A stretch of DNA of 64,000 nucleotides from assembly GCA_900095095.1 (NCBI GenBank), contig FMBT01000431.1, positions 1 through 64,000 on the forward strand, given 5' to 3'. The DNA is from Fragilariopsis cylindrus CCMP1102 (lineage: Eukaryota > Bacillariophyta > Bacillariophyceae > Bacillariales > Bacillariaceae). The notes under the pieces were generated by a model that did not search any database, was not told where the DNA came from, and worked only from the letters and a program-made list of their open reading frames with translations. Below, in pieces: positions 10,433 to 19,986 of the stretch. Positions within the stretch are counted from its first letter, which is position 1; each line of letters begins with the position of its first letter. A program made the position numbers and the translations under genes.

Positions 10433-13060
10433 CTAGAAAAACGAGAAAGAGAAGCCACCACCGCCACCTCCTTTATCTACTTTTGGTCCAGCATCCTCTT
10501 CCTTGAAGCGCTTTGAAACTTTATCATTCTCGTCGTCATCGTTTATCACTTCCTCTCTCCTTTTCTTTTCATGATTCTGAATAACTGGACATGATGGCAA
10601 TGCATTATTCATTTCCGTTGTCCTATTTAGACTGTCCTCCTGAGAAGAAGGAGGAGGATTATTATTATTATTAGAAGACAAGTCCTTATCTAGGTACAAA
10701 AAAATTGCTAAGATATATCGTTGACCCGACACCACGGGTGTTCCTCCGTGAAGAACTTGATTGCCCAAAAAGCTGATCATTCCACCCGTGGACGGAGCAA
10801 CTGTTTGGTTGAGACTGTACATGTAGGATCCACCTCCCTCAAAGTCATCATTCAATGCTACGACGCAACTATGTGTGGATTCGTCAAAGTGTAGGGGTAA
10901 AAAGCAGTTGGAGGCAGTGGCCTCATATCGAACTAAAAAGGCATCATGCACGTAGAAGCGGCGGTGCTGTTGCTGTTGCTGTTCTTCTGCATCGTCGTCG
11001 TCAATTCCGAACTGATCTCGTAATAGAGGGAATAGCACTTGTGGCATCCATGCCTGAAACCATTCCAATAGTTTCGGTACCTGATGAATGGGAAGATCTG
11101 TGGTGGGGACCGAGTAATGTCGACTAGTCGTCCATCCTCCATTGTTCACAGAATAATCGAGTGCAACTTGAATCAACTTTTGACAAGTTGGAACATCGAT
11201 AATATCCGATGCAACGAACACAGACTGGGTGGTATCATTCGTAACTTTGTGCATAAGTTGCCGGTCAGCAGAAGGTTGTATCGTTTCATAACATAATGAT
11301 TTTGTAATCAGACGACAATGTTGTGGCTCGGAATTAAAATATTGGTAGACTCTCTGTTTCTCTAATTGTTCCGATAGTTCCTTGTGTCTATTTTTGTAAT
11401 GACTACTACCATCTTTCCAATGCTGTTGTGCGCCTGCAAACTTCCGTTGAGATAACAAGACTGCTCCCATTGTATGCCATAGATCAGCTTCGGTCCACGC
11501 TAGCAATTCCATAGTAGTCTCTTCCGTCGAATTATTATTCGTTGTGGTGGTGACTTTGTTGTTGAAATCTGCAGATGACAATACACAATAGCGATGACAT
11601 TGTTGGTACAATGACATTGCTTTTCCAAATTTTTCTTGATGAAAATAAGAATGCGCCAATCGTTGGGTTTGAGTCAAGTTTGCTGCGGAAAATATTTGAA
11701 TAGATGACATATTCTCTTTTTTTTCGTATACGCATTGAAAGCAGTCACAGTTCCTTGACTTGGGCATTGTTAATATGGTTCTGTTCTTCTCTTCTAGTTC
11801 CATCCCAGCTAGATCATATAAAGCAATCCATCTGCAACGCAATTTTCTGGGTGGTGGATTGTTGTTGATGATTTCAATAGCTTGTTGTAAAGGAACGTTT
11901 CGATTTTTCGTGTCCTCCTCCTCCTCATCATCGGTAATCATCGCGTGTATTTCTAAGCAAGTATTGGGCATACAGGACTGGTAGCATCGAGAGAGGTTCA
12001 ATGCTGAGGAGATAATACTATCAGCACTTTTATTGTTGCTACTTCTATTAGATAAGTTTTTGGATTGGTGGTGGTGGTGGTGGTGGTGGTCACCGTTATC
12101 GTCTATTATTACCTGTAATGGATCGTCGATCAAGACTCCAACGATACGTTCCGGAATATTGGCAACACGGTCCAACCAAAGTTTAGACGCACGTAGTCGA
12201 TTTGGTGGTGGTGGTAGTAGCAACGGCAGACGACGCGGTTTTTGTGTCGTTTGTGTTTGCTTTTGATTTTGCTTTTGTTTTCCCTGACAAGAATAATCCA
12301 TGTTGTTTTGAAATATCTTCCAACTCCTTTCAAACTCCGCATTGGTCAATTCGAATATCGTCGTTTGTGCCCATGTCGTCAAAGGATGAGGTAGTGTTAA
12401 CAGATGCATTCTATTTTGGACTCTGCTATATAGTCGTTGGCATGCTTCCCATGAGATGCAATCCCGAATCATGGGCCACAATTCGACGAGGAGATAATCA
12501 TTCTCATCCTCATCATCATCGTCGTTGTCGTTGTCGTTGTCAGTAGCAGCATATATGCTCTTCTCCTTGCCGTTGTCGTTGTGCTCCGAGACCAGAACAG
12601 ACCACCAGTTTTGTAATGGTAAATCGTCATTAATAGTTTCTTGTGTTGGGACTGAATTGTTATTGTTACTGTTATTGGTAGTTGTATTTTCATCATTATC
12701 ATCGCAGAGGCTACTACTACTATTATTATTTGCCACTACACGGAGTGTGACGAGTAGGCACAAATTACGCCAGGAAGCCGTGTGATCGTCGGGTGACGAT
12801 AAGGATATCTTGCGGCGTGCTCGTCGTAGAAACTTTTTGATTTTAGGTCGTCTCCTGAAGAAAATAGGATGATTCGACGACCAATTCAAGTTCGGATGGT
12901 GCTGTTCCCATATCGGACAACTATTCCACCTCGGCAACAACAACAACAACTCCTTTCGGTTTGTGTTTGGCCTGTCGTGATCATTATTATCGGTACTATC
13001 GTTTACCACCAAATAGGGCGACACCTCCTTCAACACACTCCCTTTGAAAATCATTGACAT
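10433..13060 (-). CDS. SMYD-like SET remnant + TPR-like helices + 2OG-Fe(II) oxygenase fusion
   Basis: 875 residues, one exon. The N-terminus is polar. Residues about 350-445 look like the end of a SMYD-type SET domain: SCMPNTCLEIHAM resembles the NHSCxPN core, IALYDLAGMELEEKNRTIL resembles the following I-x-Y element, and CDCFQC resembles the post-SET Cys cluster. Residues about 455-585 are helical and TPR-like (LAHSYFHQEKFGKAMSLYQQC; AVLLSQRKFAGAQQHW). The C-terminal 200 residues are a prolyl-4-hydroxylase-type oxygenase: LPLHFDES gives the iron ligands His724 and Asp726, VLHGGTP gives His771, and Arg781 in SGQRY should bind 2-oxoglutarate. EGGGSYMY is also family-typical. Such enzymes hydroxylate proteins or small molecules. 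Oxygenase call firm; SET call moderate and its methyl-donor site is not convincing. No targeting signal seen. Confidence 0.8.
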   Translation of the reverse strand: MSMIFKGSVLKEVSPYLVVNDSTDNNDHDRPNTNRKELLLLLPRWNSCPIWEQHHPNLNWSSNHPIFFRRRPKIKKFLRRARRKISLSSPDDHTASWRNLCLLVTLRVVANNNSSSSLCDDNDENTTTNNSNNNNSVPTQETINDDLPLQNWWSVLVSEHNDNGKEKSIYAATDNDNDNDDDDEDENDYLLVELWPMIRDCISWEACQRLYSRVQNRMHLLTLPHPLTTWAQTTIFELTNAEFERSWKIFQNNMDYSCQGKQKQNQKQTQTTQKPRRLPLLLPPPPNRLRASKLWLDRVANIPERIVGVLIDDPLQVIIDDNGDHHHHHHHQSKNLSNRSSNNKSADSIISSALNLSRCYQSCMPNTCLEIHAMITDDEEEEDTKNRNVPLQQAIEIINNNPPPRKLRCRWIALYDLAGMELEEKNRTILTMPKSRNCDCFQCVYEKKENMSSIQIFSAANLTQTQRLAHSYFHQEKFGKAMSLYQQCHRYCVLSSADFNNKVTTTTNNNSTEETTMELLAWTEADLWHTMGAVLLSQRKFAGAQQHWKDGSSHYKNRHKELSEQLEKQRVYQYFNSEPQHCRLITKSLCYETIQPSADRQLMHKVTNDTTQSVFVASDIIDVPTCQKLIQVALDYSVNNGGWTTSRHYSVPTTDLPIHQVPKLLEWFQAWMPQVLFPLLRDQFGIDDDDAEEQQQQQHRRFYVHDAFLVRYEATASNCFLPLHFDESTHSCVVALNDDFEGGGSYMYSLNQTVAPSTGGMISFLGNQVLHGGTPVVSGQRYILAIFLYLDKDLSSNNNNNPPPSSQEDSLNRTTEMNNALPSCPVIQNHEKKRREEVINDDDENDKVSKRFKEEDAGPKVDKGGGGGGFSFSFF

Positions 13061-13632
13061 GCTGAGTATGCTAAAAATCGAGCCGACGTCTTCATGTTGG
13101 TTACGTCACCAATATTGTGTCGTAGTAGTTCTTTGATTTTATGGTGGTATGAGGATGGAATGAGATGTGAGCATGGATTGATGGAATGAAATATTATTTT
13201 TTTGTAACTTACTAACTAGTAATATATTATTTATTTATTGCTTGGTGGTGCGCGCCATTATTCTCTGGAAAAAGTAGCTCAAAAGAACAGTCTTTCTTAT
13301 TATCCTGCCTCCTCCTTCATTGCTTCTGCCAAAAAAAAGTGGCTCCCAAAATAGAAGTTTGAATAGTCAAAGTGTACTATTTGTTAACATGTGGTACACC
13401 TCATACTGTTGTTGTCTCATCTGCCATAGGCATTGGATATCCTGAATATCATGACATTCAAGAAAAGTGCAGGAAAAGCAAAAGTTTTGAATCCTTCTGG
13501 CTACTACACATGTTTTAATCAATTGGGTTTGTTTGTCCAGATCCTCCAAAGGTTGGTTCTATTCTAGCTGGAGATTATCAAACAAATAAGGTTCTTGGTT
13601 GGACAGCACACTCCACAATGTTCTAAATTGTA

Positions 13633-14066
13633 ATGTCAAATGCGTTCTTGGAAAAATTGGATATCATAAAGTCTGCCATACAAGGAACGAAGAATGAAGG
13701 GCCATATTCTACTAGCCATCTGATGATCCAACTACAATAACATGCAAGACAGAACGGCAGTGGGCCCCATCCAGAAGCAACAACAACAATGACAGCAACA
13801 ACTTCAGAAAAAATAGAAAGACAAAGATTTAGAAGTAAGACGGTGTCAACTACCAACTATTTGGTTTGTAAATTAATCATGCATCCTTCTAATGAATGGT
13901 TGCAAGATCAGCTTTATAAGTTATTGGTAATTTTTGCTAATGAATAGGGGGGAGAAAAGGACTATTATTTCTGTTTGGGAGTACGTCGTTATTACACAGC
14001 AGAGTTTCAGAAGAAAGAATCTGGTGGCAGGAGGGGCTTCTATGAAGGTCAAAATGCATTGTACTA
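13633..14066 (+). pseudogene. Decayed protein-coding remnant of unknown family
   Basis: Reading pieces look protein-like rather than random: SNAFLEKLDIIKSAIQGTK at 13636, then HPSNEWLQDQLYKLLVIFAN near 13879 followed after a TAG by GGEKDYYFCLGVRRYYTAEF and GGRRGFYEGQNALY, ending at another TAG near 14066. There is no ATG-to-stop frame of normal length. I do not recognise the family. It could be a dead host gene, a dead transposon gene, or a gene split by introns I cannot place. Confidence 0.3.
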
Positions 14067-14608
14067 GGTCAGGTACATAATATTATGATTATGCATGTCA
14101 CATGTGATGAAATGAATGTACCCAAAGTCAGAGTATAATGTTAGTTTTACAATTATTGATTGCCAAAAAAGTGCTTCTTTCTATAGGACCTACTGTATAG
14201 TGTCAGGAAGAAATCTTGGGATGAAAGCAAAAATTCACCTGCTCATATGAATTCCAAATCACTAAAGACATACAACAAAGTTGGTGAAGGAAAGTGGACT
14301 AGAACGGAAGTTGAACAAAGTTCAAGGAACCAAAACTCAATCAACAACAATAAAACTCATCTTTAGTGACCACATAATTATGATTATTTTGTGTTACTTT
14401 CCTTGTGTTTGTTGTCTACACAGTTTGACTGTGATGAACAGATAGACAAAAATTAGATATAATTGTAAGTGTAGTCAAAGAAATCAACAACATCCCAACA
14501 ATATTGACCAAAAATAAATACTGTGTAATAACCAAACTATGGAGACAGGAGAAATTGAGTCCTATGCAACTAATATATTTTTGGCCAATACTGTAACTGT
14601 AGCGCAGG

Positions 14609-15200
14609 CCAAATTAGTTTGAATCACCTATCTAAATGTTATCATCTAACTGATGAATCAATCATCACTGTATGTGGGTGAATCAGGCTATCTAAGAGGT
14701 AAGTAACATGCTGTCTCACAACACACAAAACACAACATGCAACATGCAAAACATGTAAAAGTGTACTTACAATAGTGGTAGCACTTTCCTGGTGATAGAA
14801 TCAGGCTGACAAGTATTTCTGACTGCACACAAGGAATTTAACTTGAAAAGGACACAACTGTTGCTGATTGACTTTGTTAGATTTATTGAGCTATTTTCAA
14901 TTTATCAGCTTTCTTTTGCCCCATCTGTATTTTATGATGATAAGAGAGAGAGGGAGAGAGAGAGAGAGAACATCTTTGTTCTATGTTGTGCAAATTAATA
15001 CTTCGTACATGTTGCTATTATTTTGTAGCAAACTCTGTTTTCCTTCACTATGAGAAGAATAGTACTATGACTGTATGTACTTTTAAGTAATATAGGGAGT
15101 TGAGTATTATCCAACTACTGATGGATTCACCAATAATATTATGAATGCTAGTAATCCTATGTTAATATTGTAGTGTAGACCAAATTAGTTTGAATCACCT
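14609..15200. repeat. Pair of 21-bp direct repeats 571 bp apart
   Basis: The 21 bases at 14609-14629 and 15180-15200 are identical (core TTAGTTTGAATCACCT), and weaker similarity extends about 25 bases upstream of each. They may mark the ends or subterminal parts of an old element, but no target duplication is seen. Confidence 0.4.
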
Positions 15201-15407
15201 TTAAGTATAATCATTAAGGCATCTACACTCGGCTACATTGGAGATAGATATCTGAGTTCTGTTATCAACTTATTCTTAGTTAGATAATGAGGAAGACAGG
15301 AAGTCTATTACTACTACATGACATGTATTGATGGAACGCATCTATTCGATCTCCTAAAACTTATTTTAATTATCCAAAATATCGGGACAAATGACAGCAC
15401 AACAAAC

Positions 15408-15480
15408 GCTTCTTTAGCTCAGTTGGTTAGAGCATTTCATTAGTAATGAAAAGGTCCGCAGTTCGACTCTGCGAAGAAGC
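15408..15480 (+). tRNA. tRNA-Thr (anticodon AGT)
   Basis: A complete cloverleaf can be drawn: acceptor GCTTCTT/AAGAAGC pairs perfectly, D arm GCTC...GAGC, anticodon stem TTTCA/TGAAA with loop TTAGTAA (anticodon AGT at 15442-15444), five-base variable loop AGGTC, T arm CGCAG/CTGCG with loop TTCGACT. 73 bases, no intron. A-box and B-box promoters are internal and near consensus. CCA is not encoded, as usual in eukaryotes. In cells the first anticodon base would be read as inosine. Confidence 0.96.
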
Positions 15481-15485
15481 TTCTG

Positions 15486-15492
15486 TTTTTTT
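15486..15492 (+). terminator. Pol III T-run terminator of tRNA-Thr
   Basis: Seven T residues start five bases after the tRNA 3' end, as expected for RNA polymerase III termination. Confidence 0.8.
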
Positions 15493-16138
15493 ATTTTCAT
15501 CAATTTTTTTTTCGCGCATTCTTTAGTGCTTTGATGAAATTCAAAAACCAGTGACCATTATATGGGATTCCAGAAATAGCAATTTAAAGCTTGTACATAC
15601 TGTACTATATTATTTATTTACTTACACGTGTAGCCAGCTGTCAATTACCGTATAATAAACGACAGAAATCCGTAGCATGGAGAATTACTTCAGAAAAAAA
15701 TCATGTTTCCTCCGTCTTCCAACTTCTTGTGTTCTCCTTGTTCTCCTTGTTCTCTTATTATTGCACGACAAATTGTATACAGTATTATTTAAAAGCAGCC
15801 GCAATTAACGTAGTATGCTTGTACTGCACCGAAGGATTTTAAATCCTTCGGCAAATACTGTATTAAGCTCGTCTGCCGTAATCACTTAGAGTAATACTTC
15901 GTGCTATCATCATACCACCACCACCAAGTGGCTCGATCGGTGTATCTCCATTATTTATGTTTGCAGAATATGCCATAGAATATCTACGTTCGTAGTATCA
16001 ATTCACTATACAACAATAAACTTGTCTACAGTAGCATCAGCATTATCCGGTATCAGCCTTATCATTGACAGCAGCATTATCATCGACATTAGTTGAATTG
16101 ATATATACAGTAGACGAGTTTTTTTTTGTTCCTATATA
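15493..16138. promoter_or_regulatory. Spacer between tRNA-Thr and glycosyltransferase gene
   Basis: Upstream region of the next gene. It holds the 23-bp palindrome listed next and otherwise nothing recognisable. A short plus-strand frame at 15591-15842 is hydrophobic and AT-driven, not called. Confidence 0.4.
15829..15851. repeat. Perfect 11-bp inverted repeat with 1-nt loop
   Basis: CCGAAGGATTT, one T, then AAATCCTTCGG. The symmetry would suit a dimeric DNA-binding protein; too tight for an RNA hairpin. About 290 bp upstream of the glycosyltransferase start. Confidence 0.6.
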
Positions 16139-17171
16139 ATGGGTGGTAAACAGAAATTACGTTCAGACAAACGTAAACGTAATACAGCAGCAGCACCGAA
16201 GAAAAAATCTGCAGCCTGGAAAAGAAAACTTCCATACGGCATCATTGGTGTGCTCGTTGCTTCTAGGTTCTTCCTGTTTATTAGTTTTACACAGCAACTA
16301 CAACAAGAGCGAACCAATTCTACCAGTCCAGTAAAAGCAAATCTTTCGCCGGTTATCAATGAGACATGGCATCCATCTGTTGAATGGGTTCAAAATTGTA
16401 CCAACGATATATTGTTACAATCAGAAGCTGAAGGAGAATGGGACGTTCCATATTATGCAGTAATCGGCGATTGCATCAAGTTTTGCAATTGTGGTACTAA
16501 TAAAAAAAATTACAAAGAAGGGTTTAGCCATCTCTATAAAACCCGTGAATGCCCTCTGACAGATGGTCAATTTAATCTGTCCAAGATTGACGAGATTCAC
16601 GAGATTCAAAAGTCATTATACAAACTTCACCTCACCAGAACCAGACGTATTGGTCGTTCATTTGCGACTGGGAGATATTATTGAAACATCCAAAGCGTCA
16701 GTAGAGGAGATGTTGATTAGTGGAGCTGATCCTGGATGGAAGCCGAGAAATTATATAATGGGCATCAAGAGTATCCGTGAAATCCTAAATAACATTCATT
16801 CCTCTGGAGCCAAGAAGGTGTATATTGTTGGGGGCAGTCATTCTAAGCAACACTGGCGAAAGAGCCGAGTGTATGCTGGTTGTTTACACCGTGCCATTCA
16901 GTTTGCAGGATACAGTACAACCATGCGACTAGAGGGTATCGCTACTGATATAGATTTCTTCTTCGTCAGTCATGCCAGACAATTGGTAGTATCCGTAGGA
17001 GGGTATTCAAATTTGATGGGAAAGCTTGTGGAGTATCGAGGAGGGAGATTAGTTGGGCGATCATTCAGTGTCGACTGGAAGGGCCCTTCTGATTATAAAG
17101 ACAATAACATTTCGAAGAAAGAGCTCAATTCGTCGAAAAATCGTCGTCGTCTATCTCAGACACAAGATTGA
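16139..17171 (+). CDS. Type II membrane glycosyltransferase, fucosyltransferase-like; one frameshift
   Basis: About 344 residues if read through one shift near 16608-16616. The N-terminus is basic (KQKLRSDKRKRN) followed by a single hydrophobic anchor (about residues 31-50), the layout of Golgi glycosyltransferases. The second half, in the other frame, has VLVVHLRLGDII, matching the HxRxGD-type motif of fucosyltransferase-like enzymes, then KKVYIVGGSHSK and TDIDFFFVSHARQLVVSVGG, which match the acceptor/donor half of that fold. Known relatives move fucose from GDP-fucose to glycans. The shift lies at an A4 run after EIHEIQ; downstream similarity resumes at once, so an indel error or a very young lesion is likely. 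The tail is basic (SSKNRRRL). Confidence 0.65.
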
Positions 17172-18238
17172 TAGTTTATACATCCGACTAGATTTATTTG
17201 AGTCAATCGATTACAAGCCCTATACTGCCGTTTGATGTTCTCTATATAAATGTGTACATGTATATGAACATGTTCAAAATTAATGCCATGGTTAGCGAGC
17301 CTAACCACCTACCCAACTAACAAGTATAATTATTGTTAAATGTTAAAGGAAAACTGTCATGATGATAAGTGTCTTCTCTAGTTGGTGATGGTGGTGTTCC
17401 CTTTTACATCCAGAACAAACAAGCGCATTACAAGTCCCAAAACAACTTCCCGTCCTATCTACCTTTGCATCGTATTTATAATTAAATTCAATCAAGTATA
17501 GAGCGTAAATTAATGTCTTACTTAGTAAAGAGAGGGGGATTTTCAGTATGGCATGGCATACACTCCACGACCATCTATTATTATTACATTACTGCAATAA
17601 CATTATTTTATACGTTGTTATAATAATAGTACTAATGTTAAGATTTCACTGAAACCCGTCAGTGTTATACAGAAAGTAGATGTGGTGTCAAAAATGCCTG
17701 TTCCAAGCAAAAGCTACCATGTAGTGTATAGTGACTCAAGATTGGGTGGTCTTAGCCTCATAGTCAATACTATTATTTTGCAATGTACCAAGTCCTATCT
17801 ATACTATGTTAGAAGTACTGTTATAGAATGATAGAAGTACAGTACAGTAGACATGCAAAAGAGATATTCAAGATAGTCTCTTAATTATTCGTGAGTCAAG
17901 TCGATCCCGATTGCGCGACTATTACGACGCATCAATCATCACCGTCACCAATAAAATTATTAGAACGATTGAATCATTAACAACGATTGATGATGATGTC
18001 CTAATTTTTTATAAAAGTGTTAAAGTTTTCAATAGAAAATCGAAGTACTGTATGATACCACATGATGCAGCAAGTTGTTAATGCTGATGTGTTCTCCACT
18101 GTTCAATCATAACTATCTCTATTGTACAATTTGCAAATAACGAGAATCGATAGGACACTCTCAACCAGCCAAACGACAACACAAACGACAACAAGCAAAG
18201 GCAAACATATCAGATTTCTCATCAGCTGCATACAATCA
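17172..18238. promoter_or_regulatory. Intergenic region upstream of SLC10A7-like gene
   Basis: 1,067 AT-rich bases between two same-direction genes. No coding frame or repeat family recognised. A TTG-started extension of the next gene's frame (from 18122) has no ATG, so I treat it as 5' leader. Confidence 0.4.
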
Positions 18239-19618
18239 ATGATGGAAGGACTCGAAAAAGACAATGACGATGGCAATAACGTCATCAAAGCAGAAGTTGC
18301 AGCACTACCTTTTGCTGAAAACGACGGAACGTTGATGACGAACGATGATGGCGGTGCAGATTTTATTAAAGCTGATGAGAAGGCGACAACGGAAGAATCT
18401 CCTTTCGGAATGGATGCAACCACGACAACCACTACCACAACGTGTCGAAGGGTACTAAATCGTTGCACTAAATTTTACTGGGACAATGAATTTTTAATTT
18501 TAATCGTTTTTGTGATATTAGTAGCCAAGGCCTACCCACCATTGGGAGCAATATACCTTGCACCACAAATAACTGCCACATGGATTGCTGTGATGTTTAT
18601 TTTCTTACTGGCTGGATTAGGTTTAAAGACCGAAGAATTCTCGAAAGCATTTACCAGAATATACTTTAATACATTCGTATTAAGTTATAACTTTGGTGTT
18701 GATTCCTCCTTTGTATTTGGTATTAGTCGATTATTAGCCTATTATAATGTCATCAGTCAAGACCTAGCAGATGGGATGGTCATTGCATCCTGTGTACCAT
18801 TAACTATCAATATGTGTGTCGTATTGACAAAGTCCTCCGGTGGTGATGAAGCATCGGCTATTTGTAATGCAGCATTTGGAAATTTGATTGGTGTTTTTTT
18901 ATCACCAGCATTAATAATAGGTTATATCGGTATGAAGGGTTCGGTGGATGTCCTGACCGTCTTCTACAAACTTGCCATACGAGTGTTGGTGCCCATTATT
19001 ACTGGTCAATTATTGAAAGCATTTTGCCCACCAGTGACTGATTTTATTAAAAAATTTAAAAAATATTTCAAACAGGGACAACAATATTCTCTGATCTTTA
19101 TTGTGTATACAGTATTCTGTACGACATTCAATGATGAAAATTCTGAAATTTCTGTCAAGGAGATTATGTTAATGATTGTCTTTATTGCACTTATATTAAC
19201 ATTCCTGATGGTATTTGCCTGGTTTTGTTTATGGGTATTATTCAAAAATGAACCAACGCTTCGAGTTATGGGATTATATGGTTGCACACATAAAACTGTT
19301 GCTATGGGGATACCATTAATCAATGCAATATATGATGGTAATCCAGCTATTGCACTGTACACATTACCACTTTTGATTTGGCATCCAATGCAACTTATCA
19401 TCGGTACATTTTTATCACCACGATTAGCATCATGGGTAGCAAAGATTAAGAAGGAAAAGGAACAAGAACAAGAACAACAAGTACTTGAAGTAGCGGCCGA
19501 GACCACTAATAACTGCGACAACGTTAACGACAACGACAAAAGCAACGACAATGGCAATGGCAACGACAATGTCAAAGCTGGCGATAAAAGTAAAGAATAC
19601 GAAGATCATGAAGTATAA
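18239..19618 (+). CDS. SLC10A7/Rch1-like bile-acid-sodium symporter family transporter
   Basis: 459 residues from the first in-frame ATG at 18239. A polar, Asp/Thr-rich N-terminus (about 70 residues) is followed by about ten membrane segments. Family landmarks: [17 protein letters not shown] after TM2, [37 protein letters not shown], and [17 protein letters not shown] near the end. The TKSSGGDEA block is typical of SLC10A7 and yeast Rch1, which limit Ca2+ influx at the plasma membrane and affect glycosylation in animals. A calcium-homeostasis role here is inferred. The C-terminus is a Glu/Gln then Asn/Asp tail. Intact frame, no plastid signal seen. Confidence 0.85.
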   Translation: MMEGLEKDNDDGNNVIKAEVAALPFAENDGTLMTNDDGGADFIKADEKATTEESPFGMDATTTTTTTTCRRVLNRCTKFYWDNEFLILIVFVILVAKAYPPLGAIYLAPQITATWIAVMFIFLLAGLGLKTEEFSKAFTRIYFNTFVLSYNFGVDSSFVFGISRLLAYYNVISQDLADGMVIASCVPLTINMCVVLTKSSGGDEASAICNAAFGNLIGVFLSPALIIGYIGMKGSVDVLTVFYKLAIRVLVPIITGQLLKAFCPPVTDFIKKFKKYFKQGQQYSLIFIVYTVFCTTFNDENSEISVKEIMLMIVFIALILTFLMVFAWFCLWVLFKNEPTLRVMGLYGCTHKTVAMGIPLINAIYDGNPAIALYTLPLLIWHPMQLIIGTFLSPRLASWVAKIKKEKEQEQEQQVLEVAAETTNNCDNVNDNDKSNDNGNGNDNVKAGDKSKEYEDHEV

Positions 19619-19986
19619 AAGCACTATTATTATTTATAAGGAAGAGGTGTGCTCTTATATATCAAATAAAACTTATGATTGATTTATTACTACTTCTACC
19701 TAGTAGCTATTTAATCGGAACTGTTAGTCCACTAATCACAATGTTTGCCCTTTTCGATTGTTGCTGGGATTTGTTGAACTCGCTAAATCTAACATTCTTT
19801 ATTTGTTTGAAATATTATCACTGGATTGATCCTGATCTTTTGCGTTTTAGGTCATTCTTCGCTACGTTGATATAGTCATTGCCCTTATTAGTATCATTGA
19901 TGTCGCTACCATTGTTGTCGTCGTCGTCGTCGTCGTCGTTGTCGACACCATCGTTCAAATTCCAATCGGGACGACCAACAAGTCCA

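Larger units (their letters stand above)
13061..15407. other. 2.3-kb gene-poor region with decayed coding sequence and short repeats
   Basis: No intact gene. Plus-strand reading frames between about 13630 and 14330 look like remnants of a real protein (see separate entry). The rest is AT-rich. It contains a GA microsatellite (about 14944-14970) and a 21-bp direct repeat (14609-14629 and 15180-15200). The 5' end of the SET-2OG gene and its promoter lie at the left edge. Confidence 0.4.

Noticed and set aside
12525-12785. Plus-strand frames inside the SET-2OG gene and similar shadows elsewhere
   Set aside because: Antisense shadows of low-complexity codons (Leu or Val runs opposite Asn, Asp or Ser runs).
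16563-16684. Separate gene starting at 16563 in the glycosyltransferase locus
   Set aside because: The ATG is internal to the upstream frame and the two frames together make one family-length protein.
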